NCBI GenBank assembly: GCA_015698045.1
Contig: BLAL01000215.1
Span: 868,001-932,000 of the forward strand
Direction of reading: 5' to 3'
DNA: 64,000 bases
Source: Rhizophagus clarus
Lineage: Eukaryota > Glomeromycota > Glomeromycetes > Glomerales > Glomeraceae
A program made the translations under genes and the position numbers. Positions within the stretch are counted from its first letter, which is position 1. Each line of letters opens with the position of its first letter. Positions 49,630 through 61,975 of this stretch are shown one piece after another. A model generated the notes under the pieces. That model was not told the origin of the DNA. It worked only from the letters and a program-made list of their open reading frames with translations, and made no database searches.

Positions 49630-50601
49630 TGCCGATCTGCATATAATCGATAGAAATTTTGTTGCCGATCAAAGCCTTTTTTCCCCTATAGGTAAGTTCA
49701 TCAATTTGTAACCAAATCGCACAAAAATTTTTTACTATAAGTTCTTTAAGACTAAAATCTTTTTTGTCAAATACGGAAAATATTTTTTATAAAATTCAAA
49801 ATTTTACAAATCCACCTAGAAGTGTAAAAAAATCGGAAAACATATGAAATCTTTTTTTCCCCTTAATTCTTCGCATAGACAAGTCCGTCAATCTTCACTC
49901 AATTAACTTAAAAATTTTATAGAAAGTACTACAAGACTAAATCTTTTTTATCAAAATATTTAATGTAATTCTTATAAAATTTAAAATCCTACAAATCCGT
50001 CTAAAAATACAAAAAATCTGCAAAACATATGAAATCCTTTTTTCCCCCATAGATAAGTCTATCAATTTTTAACAAAATCACTTAAAATTTTTTCTAAAGA
50101 AACTGTGGGATTAGACATTTTTGATACAATTATTAGATATCAATATTATAAAGCTTGAAATTTTGAGCGAAATACTTAAACATTGCCAATTAGCTGAATT
50201 TTGGCAATATTTCCTTATAAATTCACGCCACTTTTTTTTTGTCTTATAAAAATGTCAGCTAGACGTCTAAAATTTTTTATATATATACTTCTAGATATCT
50301 GCTACCATATTCTTTAAAAAAAAATTAATTAAAAAAAATGTAGAAAATTTTTTATTTATGTTTTAATAACGTCAAAAATAGCAAAAACTATGCAAATTTT
50401 CCTTTTTTTCCGATTTTTTTGGAATTTTTCAATTTTTTCGATTTTTAAAGTTAAATAACTCATAAAAATCAATTTTGATACTTTAAAATATATTTCGCCG
50501 CCCCTAAATTATATATTCTGAATATAAATGTAGTATTTATTTTTCAATTATTAAGTAAAAACAGGATTTCAATTAGTCTATCGTTCATATGCGGATTAGC
50601 A
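49630..50601. mobile_element. 972-bp element with 24-bp inverted repeats and 6-bp duplication
   Basis: The ends TGCCGATCTGCATATAATCG and, inverted, TGCTAATCCGCATATGAACG are imperfect inverted repeats. ATTAAT flanks both sides (49624-49629 and 50602-50607). Uninterrupted sister units read GATTATTAATATCGGTATT at this place. Inside are three roughly 180-bp repeats (next entry) and no ORF. A 6-bp duplication with T..A ends is unusual for the well-known superfamilies; Dada-like or an LTR-type relic are possible, and I cannot decide. Confidence 0.75.
49675..50130. repeat. Three degenerate 180-bp repeats inside the 972-bp element
   Basis: Starts near 49678, 49852 and 50038, each with TTTTTTCCCC, then TAAGT(C/T) and ATCAATTT, then ACTAAAATCTTTTTTGTCAAA-like sequence and AAAACATATGAAATC. 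Confidence 0.7.
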
Positions 50602-53600
50602 ATTAATATCAGTATTCTTCTTATTAAAATCCGTTTAAAATAAATCTAACGATAGCATCTTAACGATAGCATCTTTAATGTTACCAAACGATTAATTATT
50701 TATATTAACATTAGCAAAGTTATGTCGGTTACTGATTTTATATCGATTGGAATGATAATGATAATTTACTTAAGGAGTATTTATAAATTAGCAGCATAAT
50801 GAGATGTATAGCAAATTATGCAAAATCATATGCACACGTTAAAGAAATTTTGTTGTCCAATTTTTTATTCAAGAAAGTTTTTAAATGTTTTATATAAAAA
50901 TTCCTTATATTAATTCAATAATATAAACATATAATTACATATTATTACATTGTTATTAGATTTTAAATTTTACAAAGTCTGATAAATTAAAATAAGGAAT
51001 CTACTGTATATGATGTTATAAATTTCGTTACAGTATATTTCATTCAGATACCTATTTCCACATTTTCACACCCAACCCGCTAAGAATTAAAAAAACTTGC
51101 CCATTTGGGATGAACCCGGTTGGGAAGAAAAAATTGATTATTATTTTAATATCCATTTTTTTTTAAAAAAAATTTACATTGTTAATTAATTAAAAAAATA
51201 TGATATTTTCTGAACAAACCAATGTCTTATTTATATTGAAATCTGGAAATTTTAAAATTATGGGATATCAAAATAAATGAGTGGTATTTTACTCCCTTTG
51301 CCAAAAGTTCATCGCTGATCAAATGAACGTCATTATGGTTATTGTCTCATCATTATAATTAGTTAGCTTAGAAATACAGTAACACAAAAATGATCAAGAA
51401 CGAATATCAGTGAATTTAAAAGTATTTAACATCTATGATAAGTATGATTTTTTTCATTTTTTGATCTCTATATTATAATTAAATTTTCAAAAGTTTAGGG
51501 TTTTCATAGAATTATTATATGAGCAACTGAAAGTGTTTAGATACTATTTCATATGTAGCAAAGTGAAATAGTGAATGCATATCAATATCACGTGATTTAA
51601 TGAATGTGCTCACTCATAACTCCAATTCAACAAATCATTAACCCTTCCATATACGAGGGATATCAAATGATTGACATGTCTTCTTTCCAAAATCATTTGG
51701 TTATTGTTACCGATTTTTAGAAAACTGCGGATCCGAGGACTGCAATGAATATGAAACAGGGGCTAGAAGAAAATATTTAAGTCAAATATAATTTATTGTA
51801 TCATGCATTCATCTTGAAAAAAATAATCTGTTTAAAACAAATTCAGTTTGACGAAAGCAAGTGTCATTTAATGCTACTAATCAATTAATAATTTATATTA
51901 AATATCTATCATTTATATGCGGATTGGCTCTTTTAATTTAGGTTTGATCTATTAGTTACTATATTTTATATCGAGTGATAATGATAATTTACTCAAGAAG
52001 TATTTATAAATTAGCAGCCAATGTGATGTAAGGTAAATCATGCAAAATTATATGCGCTTATTAAAGAAGTTTCGTTGTTTAATTTATTTTATTCACAAGT
52101 TTTTAATTAAATAATGACATAAAAATTCCTTTTATTAATTCAAATCAACAATAATATAAATCACACTGTTTATTAAATTATTTTAAATTTTACGAAGTGA
52201 GATATCACAAAAGTTTGATAAATTCATGAAATGGATCGATATAGTTATATTTTTCAGATTCCTATCCCCATTTTACACACCCAACCCGCTAAGAATTAAA
52301 AAAACTTGCCCATTTGGGATGAACCCGATTGGGAAGAAAAATTGGTTATTACTTTTAATAAACCATTTTTTTTTAAAAAAATTTACATTGTTGATTAAAA
52401 AAATATGAATATTTTCTGAACAAACTAATGACTTATTTATACAGAAATATGAAAATTTTAAATTTATGGGATATAAAATAAATGAAAGATTATTTTACTC
52501 CCTTTGTCAAAACTTGTAGTCCATCACTGTTGTGTCATTGTGGTTATTGTCTCATCATTATAATTAGTTTATGAATACAGTGACCCGTAGCACAATTTTT
52601 AATATCGAAATAGCAATTTATTTTTTATTTTTGAGCTCTAAATATTTTTATATTAATACTAAATTTTTATAATTTTTTTTAACATTATAGGTACAGTAAA
52701 CAGTTACGATATCATACGCAGCAAAACACATGTCAAAATCACGTGATTCAATACATACAGTTTTGGGGAAGTGGTCTAAATTTATATATCACTCGTAAAT
52801 CTTAAAAAATCAAGAAATATTCTGGTTAAGAACGAAAAAAACAAATCATTAGGGACGTCAATGATTGATATGGCCTTTGTCACCAAATCATCGATCACAA
52901 TTTTACTATATCTATTAGTTACTGTCTCATGTACATATATTTAGCTTTATTTATTAATCACTGTATAACAAAAAATGCAACTACTTGATCACGAAGTCTG
53001 TTCCCTAGAAATGTCATTATAGAAGAATATGCTTCTCCATTAACATATGCACTATTAAGGTTACAACATTATATAAATACTTTATTTTTTACTATTTAAT
53101 ATTCCATTACTATATAATTACACGGAAATACAAAAAATCATACGAGACAAATATGCAATATACGTAACATAATAACTTTTTATTAAAAAGAAAAGTAATC
53201 ATCTTTTCCTTCTTTTCACGTAGTGACATATTTGATGAGTGAGTTTGAGTAAAACGCTTTTAGAGTTCTTATTTCTATATTGAAGCGTATGTAATCATTC
53301 CATAGTTTTAGTGGAAGTGCTTGACTGTATTTCATTGTAATATTTCTCATGAGATGCAAGAACAAAGATCGATTATTAAAGAAAGTGTTAAGATAAAGAG
53401 GATTGTGTTTTACAAAAAATGTTACCCGAAGAAGCAATGTTTGACTCGTTTGTTTCTCTCACACTACAATTCCGTCAATGAAATTGGATAAGCTCACACA
53501 TCAATGTAAAGAAACGCTAAACATTTTTTCAACCGCAGATACACTTTAGTACCGAAAAGAAAAAGAGAGCAATATTTGGTAATTGAAAGAGGGAATATGC

Positions 53601-53747
53601 ATTTCTACTAAATAAATAGCGAGTATTAATACATATCTAACACCATCCACATAATAATAAGATATCAAAGGTATGAGTTAAATAAATTATCTGTAATCGA
53701 AGACAAAAACATTCATTCGTAATGAATATGTACTTTTAATGTTACTA

Positions 53748-54249
53748 TTGTAAATGCCAGTTCTTTTATGCTTATGAAAATAAGCGTAAATGCGAAGGTG
53801 AAATAAACTATAATAAATTATTAATAACCGTTTCACCGTTGATCAATTTTCGAAGGTTACATGATCAACTTAAATAAAAAAATGTATTAAGTTGCGAATA
53901 GGTAATGCATACACTAGCAATTACTCTCAGACGCAAGCATTAATTTACAAATAAACTAACACTTTAAACAATGAGATAACTTATTAAATAAATGCTTTAT
54001 TTTATTTAAAACGAAATTATCTGTCTTTACATTGATTAAAAAATGCCTATATTTATACAAAAAACAACTACACTAAATCTACTTGACATATCTAACATAT
54101 CACATAAATGCTACTTATTTCATATATTTCACATATTTGTTATTTAACATATCAAACATTTGCAATATTCGTAACATTTATGACATTCGTGACATTCGCA
54201 ACATTCGCAACATGATCAGCGATCATGTGACTGTTCGATCGTGACAGTA
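53748..54249. mobile_element. About 500-bp insertion, possible solo LTR
   Basis: Sister sequence near 40,910-40,935 runs from TTTTAATGCTACTA to CAGTATTATACACAG with only about 20 bases between, whereas here about 500 extra bases lie between. The insert can be framed as TGTAAATGCC..CGTGACA, the TG..CA form of LTR ends, with an internal TATTTATAC box. No exact flanking duplication is visible. It ends in small repeats of ACATTCG(C/T)(A/G)ACATT type. Confidence 0.4.
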
Positions 54250-54289
54250 TTATACACAGATTGGCTCTTGTCTTTAGTTGTTGTAAAGA

Positions 54290-56370
54290 TGATCATCAAC
54301 CATTGATGTTCCATCATCGTATATGGAAAGGTTAATGATTTGTTTCTTCTCGTTCCTAACCAAAACATTTAATGATCCTTCAGATTGGATATGGAGTTAC
54401 TATAAGTGAATATTTAAAAGAATACATTCTCTAAATAACGGGATATTGGTGAGTTCTCCTTAGTTTTGTTTTAACACTTTAACTGTTCATATAATAATCA
54501 ATAATGCTATAAAAACCCTTAAATTTGTATAAAAATTTAATTCGAATGCAGAGATCAAAATAAAAAAAAAATCACTTTCAACAAATTATCCATCATATTA
54601 AATGCTTTTAAAATTTATTTCTCGATATTCGTTCTTAAAATCGATCTTTTTTGTGTTACAAGTCATTGTATTCCTAAGCTAACTAATTTAATGACAAGAC
54701 AATAACCACAATGACTTTGGCAAAGGGAGTAAAATATTAATTAATTATTTTGATATAAGACATGGGTTTATTCAGAAAATATTCATATCTTTTTTAATCA
54801 AAATTATTAATTTTTTTTTTTTAAAAAAAAAAATGGTTATTAAAAATTATTTACAGTAATAGTCAATTTTTTCTTCTCAACCGGGTTCATCTAAAATGGG
54901 CAAGTTTATTTAATTCTTAGCGGGTTGGGTGTGTAAAATGAGGAAATAGAATCTAATGGATATACGAAATTTATAAAATATCGAACAATTCATTTCATGT
55001 TCTTATTTTTCAATTTATCAAACTTTGTAATATCAGACTTTGTATAATTAATAAATAGTATGATTTATATTATTGAATAATTGAATTAATAAAAGGAATT
55101 TTTACATAAGTCATTATTTAATTTAAAAACTTATTGAATAAAATAAATTAAACAACTTCGTAAATTATCGTTATCCTCGATATAAGACATAGTAACTAAT
55201 AGATCAAACCTCAATTAAAAGAGCTAATCTGCGTATAAATGACAGAAATTTAATGATCGATTAGTAGCATTAGAAGACACTTTCGTCAAGCTGAATTTGT
55301 TTTAGACAGATTATTATTTTTTCAAGATGAATGCCGATACCAATAAATTATATTTGACTTAAATATTTTCTTTTAGTCCCTTTTTCATATTCATTGCAGA
55401 CAGAATGAAAACCATTTTCATCCTCGAATCCGCAGTCTTCTAAAAATCGGTAACAATAACCGAATGATTTTGGTAAAAAAGATATCGATCATTTATTTGA
55501 TATCCCATCGTATATGGAATGGTTAATGATTTGTTAAATTGGATGTGGACTGTAGAGTTATGAGTGAACATATAAAAGAATACATAACGTGATATTGATA
55601 TGCGTTCACTTTGTTTGCTACGTTTGATATATATAGTATCTATTTAACACTTTCAGAAACTCATATAATAATGCTATAAAAACTCTAAACTTGTTGAAAA
55701 TTTAATTATAATATAGAGATCAAAAATAAAAAACCTATTCACTGAAATTTGTTCTTGCGTTACTGTATTCCTAAGCTAACTAATTATAATGATGAGACAA
55801 TAACCACAATGACATGTTCATTTGATCAGCGATGAACTAAGGTTTTTGACAAGGGAGTAAAATAACCACTCATTTATTTTGATATCCCATAATTTTAAAA
55901 TTTCCAGATTTCAATATAAATAAGAAATTGGTTTGTTCAGAAAATATTCGAATTTTTAATCAAAAAAAAATGTAATTAAAAAAAAAAATGGTTATTAAAA
56001 TAATAATCAATTTTTTCTTCCCAACCGGGTTCATCCCAAATGGGCGAGTTTTTTTAATTCTTAGCGGGTTGGGCGTGAAAATGTGGAAATAGGTATCTGA
56101 ATGAAATATACTGTAACGAAATTTATAAAATATCATATAGTTTCCTTATTTTAATTAAACCGCCGACTTTGTAAAATCTAAAATCTAATAATCAATGTGA
56201 TAACAAATAATATGTAAATAATGTAACTGTATGATTTATATTATTGATTTAATAAAAGGAATTTTATATAAGGCAATTATCTGATTTAATAACTTATCTC
56301 ATAATTTACCATACATCTCATTTGTTTGTGAATTTGTAAATACTCCTTAAAAAATTATCGTCAAAGATAA
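54290..56370 (-). repeat. Inverted block of two satellite units
   Basis: All landmarks of the array occur here in reverse complement and reverse order (second core, core one, then the GACGATAATTTACTC segment). Direct units lie on both sides, so this is a segmental inversion or an inverted duplication inside the array. Confidence 0.85.
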
Positions 56371-58249
56371 AAATCATTCGGTTATTGTTGCCAATTTTTA
56401 GAAAACTGCGGATTCGGGACGGATCAAGAAAATTGATATGTATTTTTTTTAAATTTTCATTCCGTCCGTCTGTAATAAATATGAACATGGTTAGGAGAAA
56501 ATAAGATAAATCCTACTGAAAAAGTTTATTAATATCGTTTTAAAAGAATAATAATCTGCCTAGATCGAATCTCACGAAAGCGTCTTATCTATACTATTAA
56601 TCGATTAATTATTTATATTAAATTTCTGTCATTTATACACACAGATTGGCTCTTTAATCTGTTAGTTACTGTATTTTATATCAAATGATAACGATAATTA
56701 TTTACTCAAGGAGTATTTACAAATTTGCAAGCGGTACAATGAAATGTATTATGTAAAATTATGAAAATTATACGCAGGTGTTAAAGAAATTTTCGTTATT
56801 TAATTATTTTTATTCAAGAGCTTTTAAAATTAAATAAACACCTTATATAAATCCTTTTATTAATTTCAATATTTAATTACATATTATCACACTGTTTGTT
56901 AGATTTTAAATTTTACAATTCTACAAATTCTGATATTACAAAGTCTGATAATTTAAATAAGAATCGATATATATTTTAAACTTTTTTATATTCATTCGGT
57001 ATTTCTTCAACATTTCCTTTCTCCCATTTTCACACCCAACCCGCTAATAATTGAAAAAAATGTATACATGTTTGAAATATGAACAAACCAATGACTTATT
57101 TTAAAATTATGGGATATCAAAATAAATGGATGATTATTTTATTCCCCTTCCCAAAAATCTAGTTTATCATTGATCAGCGATCATGTCATTGTGGTTATTG
57201 TCTCTTATTATTAGCTAGCTTAAGAATACAATGACTTGCATCACAAAAAGATCAATTTTTTTGTATTGAGAATTGTAATTTAAAGTTAACATGATAAATT
57301 GTTGAAAGCGAATGTTAATTTTTTGAGCTCTAAGTATTTTTATACTAGAGGGGTTTTTAATAGCATAATTATATACTATATCGTAGTAACGCATAAAAAT
57401 ATTACGCGTAGGAATTTTATTCATTTAAGTGTTCACTCGTAATTCTACTTTCAATCTTAAGAATTAGGAAATGTCCTGGTTAGGAATGAGAAAAAACAAT
57501 CATCAAACTTTCCATATACGACGGTTGTCAAATGATTGGCATGGTCGTTTTTATTACTCGGTTATCGTTACCGATTTTTGGAAAACTGCGGATTCGAAGA
57601 TGAAGGAAATTTATTTATGAGTAAAAAATTTTTTTTCATTCCGTCTGTAATGAATATGAACAGGGTTAGAAGAAATGCAGCTGAAAGTTTATTAATATCA
57701 GTTAGTATTCGTCTTAAGAGAACTAATAATTAATCTTCCTAAAACATATCTGATTGTCATTTATATAAGTTATGTCAGCTACTTTATCTTATAATTTACT
57801 CAAGCAAGGAGCACTTACAAATTAGATATGTACAATATGTTAGTAAATCATGCAAAAATTATTTGCACACGTTAAAGAAATTCGTTTCGTTGTTCAATTT
57901 TTTTCTTCAAAGAAAGTTTCTAATCAAATAAACGACATCCGTAAATTTCTTTTATAATTTTCAATAATTTGAACATATAAATCACTCTGTTTATTAGATT
58001 TTAAATTTTATAACTGATAAATTGAAATAAGAACAAGAAATGGATCAATATTTGTTATATTCATTCTGCATTCCTATTTCCTTCTGTATTCCTATTTCCC
58101 CATTTTTCACACCCAACCCGCTAAGAATTAAAAAACTTGCCCATTTTGGATGAACCCAGTGGGAAGAAAAACTGATTATTGAAATTTTTTTTTTTTAATA
58201 ATCGTTTTTTTTTTTTACTTATCGTTATACTGTACGTTAAAAGAAGGAA

Positions 58250-59044
58250 AAGTTAAAAAGTTAAATTTAAAATATACTGTATGCGAGTATTTCTGAACAA
58301 CTAATATCCTTTTATACTGAAATCTGGAAATTTTAAAAATCGTGGTATGTCGAAAAAAGTATGATCTGTTCGCAAAAATGCTGATCAAACACAAAGTTTA
58401 TCGCGGTTATTGTTACTTAGTATTAGTAGTGATCAATATGGTCATCTGAGATCATCGATTATACTGTATTTTCCCATTTAAATAAAAAAAAAAAAAAAAT
58501 AATCTAATAATTCTGGAAGGTTCCACTAAGTAATTACGAATTATAATATTTTTGATAGTTTAATTTCTTTTGATATCTCATAATTTTAAAATTTTCAGAT
58601 AAATAAGTTTGTTGAGAAATACTTACAAATATTCAATGAATAAACGATAATTTTTAATTTTTCTTTAAATTTTTCCTAACGTAAAAAACGGTTGTTAAAA
58701 AAAAAAAAAAATGGCTTTTAAAAAGATTTTATACCTTATTTCTATTTTAATTTTAAATCAAATTGTACTAAGTTAGTTAGAATAAATAATAGAAAGTATC
58801 ATATAGATGAATTTCAAGTAAACTTTTCTTTTTTCTAAGCAACAGTTTAATTTTTTTCTCTCAGATACATCTCTGGAATAGGTGAAACAGGCAATTCATA
58901 GTGATGAGATTTACTGCCAATTATGTAACACAGCCTGATTGTTGCTGTTGTACCATGTTTACGGAGAAAAGAATATATTGTCATTACTTGCATTTGGTTC
59001 ATTTCTTTTATTTCTTCCTTGATTTAATAATTTAATTTATCGAA
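58250..59044. other. Spacer between array and F-box gene
   Basis: AT-rich with several poly-A runs; no gene. It probably contains the F-box promoter, but no distinct TATA box stands out. Confidence 0.5.
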
Positions 59045-59906
59045 ATGTTTTCTCATTATACAGAATTTCCGCAATCACCGCGACCAACTTTACAGAAAAT
59101 TGTTCTTCCACCACTTTTACAAAAATTACATACAACAACGCCATGTAAAATAACATTACTACCATCCGAATTATTAATACAAATTTTTTCACATTTATCA
59201 CCTTACGAATTGTTTTTACTTCGTGAGACATGCGTTAGATTCAATAAATTTCTTGATGAACCAAAATCATCCACTACAAAAGAGATATGGAGAAATTCTA
59301 GAAAAGAATTTTTAAGAGATAAAACGAATCCACCCAAAGATATGTCTGAAAGAGAATATGTTAAATTATTATATTACAAAGAATTTTGTCAATTTTGTGG
59401 ATGTAAAAAATATGATGTTAAAATTTATTGGCAATTTAAAGCTCGTTGTTGCCATTTATGTTTAATGAAAAATACAATAAGGTATATCATGCGTAATAAA
59501 GTATATACAGTATTTTATTTATTTATTATTTTGGAATTTGACATTAATTAAAATTTTTTTTTTTTAATGATAATATTGTAGTCTTAAAGAATTATTAAAG
59601 AACTGTGGAGATAATATACCGGAAGGTTTAATCGCCATGATTCCGTACATCTATTACAATAATTCTTATTATTTCTGGAAAAATACTTTAAATTACATTT
59701 ACATCCAATATCTCATCTATTTAGAAACTAACTCTTTACTTTCGCCACAATTTTGTTCATTCTTATATTCACTTAAATTAAAATTTAAATCGATAATGCT
59801 TTATGTAAAAGGAAAAATGAGAAAAGAAGATTATGAAATATTAGGTGAAATAAGAATAAGAGATGAGATAAGACGATTAAAAATCTGGGGTTACTATCAT
59901 TATTAA
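59045..59906 (+). CDS. F-box protein, two exons
   Basis: Exon 1 (59045-59481) and exon 2 (59582-59906) join in frame across a 100-bp intron (GTATAT..TTGTAG), giving 253 residues. An F-box lies at about residues 38-72 (LPSELLIQIFSHLSPYELFLLR..VRFNKFL). F-boxes bind Skp1 and recruit targets to SCF ubiquitin ligases. It is followed by a paired cysteine cluster (CQFCGC at 115-120 and CCHLC at 135-139), which probably binds one zinc; this module follows the F-box in many fungal F-box proteins. Exon 2 is rich in Tyr and Leu without a recognisable repeat, and would be the substrate-binding part. A frame on the opposite strand is a shadow. The ATG at 59045 is the first in frame and follows an A/T-rich leader. 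Confidence 0.88.
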
Positions 59907-60358
59907 CTCTACTTTCATGTGATATAATTACATTTCATGTAAAATTAGCTAAATAATGGAATAGTAAAGTTATCTATGAGAAAAGATAATTTCGTGTTAC
60001 ATATAAATTAGGCATATAAATAATAAAAGTCGCCACATCTATTCTGGCGTAAAGATTTTTCGGTTAACATCATTTTTGGTGAGTTTTGCCAAACTTGTAA
60101 TCTCTTTTGTTTGTTTGCCAAATAAAGTTACCAGTTTATATTAAAATTTACAAAAGAATACGTCATACGGTCATACCGCATACGCATCCCTGGCCAGAAT
60201 TACGAAGGTTTTGGTATGTCCTGGAAAAAAGGTACTAGTACCGTTAGTGAATGCCCTTATGACATCTAATCGCATATCATAAAAAATGAAAGTCATACAT
60301 GAAAAACGTTTAAAACTGAACATTTTTACTTCATAATATAATTTTTTTGTTAACAATG
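59907..60358. other. Spacer, nothing recognised
   Basis: 3' region of the F-box gene; a short minus-strand ORF at 60171-60356 is unsupported. Confidence 0.5.
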
Positions 60359-60366
60359 AAGCTAAT

Positions 60367-60497
60367 CACTCACTGACTCAGCAGTGATGTGCACTTGGAA
60401 GATTGGAAGCAATTGGAAGCATAATTTTATAATAAATTTATTTGGATTGGAAGCTTCCAATCGAATTTTTATGCTATTGGAAGCACAAATGATCACT
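60367..60497. mobile_element. 131-bp hAT-like MITE with 8-bp duplication
   Basis: AAGCTAAT at 60359-60366 and 60498-60505 forms an 8-bp target-site duplication, the size for hAT elements. Near the left end is CAGTGATGTGCACTTGGAAG and at the right end ATGATCACT, partly inverted (AGTGAT). Inside, TTGGAAGC or its inverse recurs five times, as in hAT subterminal repeats. The left terminus has about 15 extra bases outside CAGTGATG, so the exact end is uncertain. Confidence 0.65.
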
Positions 60498-60505
60498 AAG
60501 CTAAT

Positions 60506-61851
60506 GTATAATTTCTATTTTTTCATCAAAATTAAATACGTCATTCTTTAGAATTCCAGTGCGCAAAAACTAACTGTCTAACTCAAAATCAAGTAAATCA
60601 ACTGAAGAATCATTATCATTAAAGTGATTGATTACAAATTTTAAGATTTTGCTAAGAAAAAACTTCCTTTAACAATAATTACATTTGAATTTGGTGTAAC
60701 TAATATCTGCACATTTAGTCACAAAATTTACCTCTGATTTTCACATGCGTAAACGCATAAAAAAATTGAGATCAAATAGTACACATTTAAATTGTACACC
60801 TCCGTACATCAATTTTAGAAACCTTAACCCAGCCCTCATAATCAAATTCGGAGTTAACTTAGATGTCCGATTATTTTGTTGCATTATGCAAACAACTTGG
60901 AATACTATAATTGACTGAAACTTGTCTCTTTAGATAGTATGAATTCGAATAAAAAATAATGTTCTGAGAACTTATTGTATTAGTGTGGATTACAATGGTA
61001 AGGTTCGTTTAAAGTATCTGCAACGTGGACATGAGGAGAAATGCATTTGAAACAAATAATTGTTTGATATAATCAAATTTGTGATAATTTACTCATTCAA
61101 GTTTTCTACTTACACTATGAGCGTGATTTATAATGAATGAAAAAAAAAAAATAAAATTTCATGTTAGGTAAAAAATGACTTAAGAATGAGGTAAGGTGAA
61201 TTGTGAAATTGTGTGTAATATTATGGTAGAATTTTTAATTTCATTGCAGCATTTTGTTTCAGGTAATGAAATAAAACTTGATACATTGTGTACGTGATAA
61301 ATAAAAACGTCGTGTAACATTGCAGATTGCGGATAAGCACCCGTCTTTAAAAGAAATTTAAACGGTATCTCAAACGTAGTTATTTAAAAGATATAAATTT
61401 GGAAAACTTATGAATTGTCAAATTTAGTAATTCAACCAAAATTATTTATCAAGCTGTAATCTGCTTTGCATAATTTCATATTCAAAAAATATATAGCCAT
61501 CTTTGTTAATATTAAATTGGTTAGTACAAATTTCGATCGTTATGTTTCATGATCAAAAATACTACAGAAAATGTAATGTTCTGTTTTTACAACGCATTAT
61601 TCAAGTTGGACAATTATTAATGCGAATAATAAAGAATCTTTGTCAATAATTTTTAGTAAAATAAATCATGAGGAAAACGCCTTATTTCCATTTAATTGGT
61701 AGGAACTATTTCGTTACCTATAATTAATATAAACAATTTTTTACGGTGCTAACTCTGTAAAGTAAATTTTTTATTTTCTTAATTATCTATTTCATTTATC
61801 TACGTGACAATTAATTTATTATCAATTGCCCATCAATCAATAAAACTTCAT
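60506..61851. other. Spacer, nothing coding
   Basis: No ORF or repeat. The right part holds the promoter region of the cysteine-rich secreted protein. Confidence 0.5.
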
Positions 61852-61859
61852 CTATAAAA
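61852..61859 (+). promoter_or_regulatory. TATA box of the secreted cysteine-rich protein
   Basis: CTATAAAA about 117 bases before the ATG at 61976. The region between is C/T-rich with CTTTC and ACACTTTC, as in highly expressed fungal genes. One of the best TATA matches in the window. Confidence 0.6.
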
Positions 61860-61975
61860 GACATTGATTTCTGATTTACCTGTTGCAAAAAAAAAAAAAT
61901 AAATAAAATAAGACTTTCTTTACACGACAAAAACTCATTGGTGATCTCAATCGCTCAAACACTTTCAAATTCATC

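Larger units (their letters stand above)
37620..58250. repeat. About 20-kb array of 1.2-kb AT-rich units
   Basis: Fifteen copies of a core starting ACACCCAACCCGCTAAGAAT occur on the plus strand near 37686, 38701, 41251, 42532, 43691, 44924, 46166, 47541, 48754, 51066, 52276, 57031 and 58109, and inverted near 54930 and 56070. Most adjacent copies are 1.0-1.4 kb apart; longer gaps hold extra sequence. A second core (about GGGACATCAAATGATTG then CGGTTATTGTTACCGATTTT) recurs in each unit near 38283, 39718, 41897, 43089, 44297, 45557, 46914, 48145, 49435, 51652, 57527 and inverted near 54313 and 55510. Short ORFs such as 41897-42109 and 46875-47057 are translations of this core and are broken in most units. 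Units 42.5-47.5 kb are the most alike. No genes lie inside. Confidence 0.88.

Noticed and set aside
37620-58250. tRNA-derived SINE, from GGTTCATCCC on the minus strand of the satellite core
   Set aside because: It differs from the B-box at a key base, and no A-box or cloverleaf can be drawn at the right distance.
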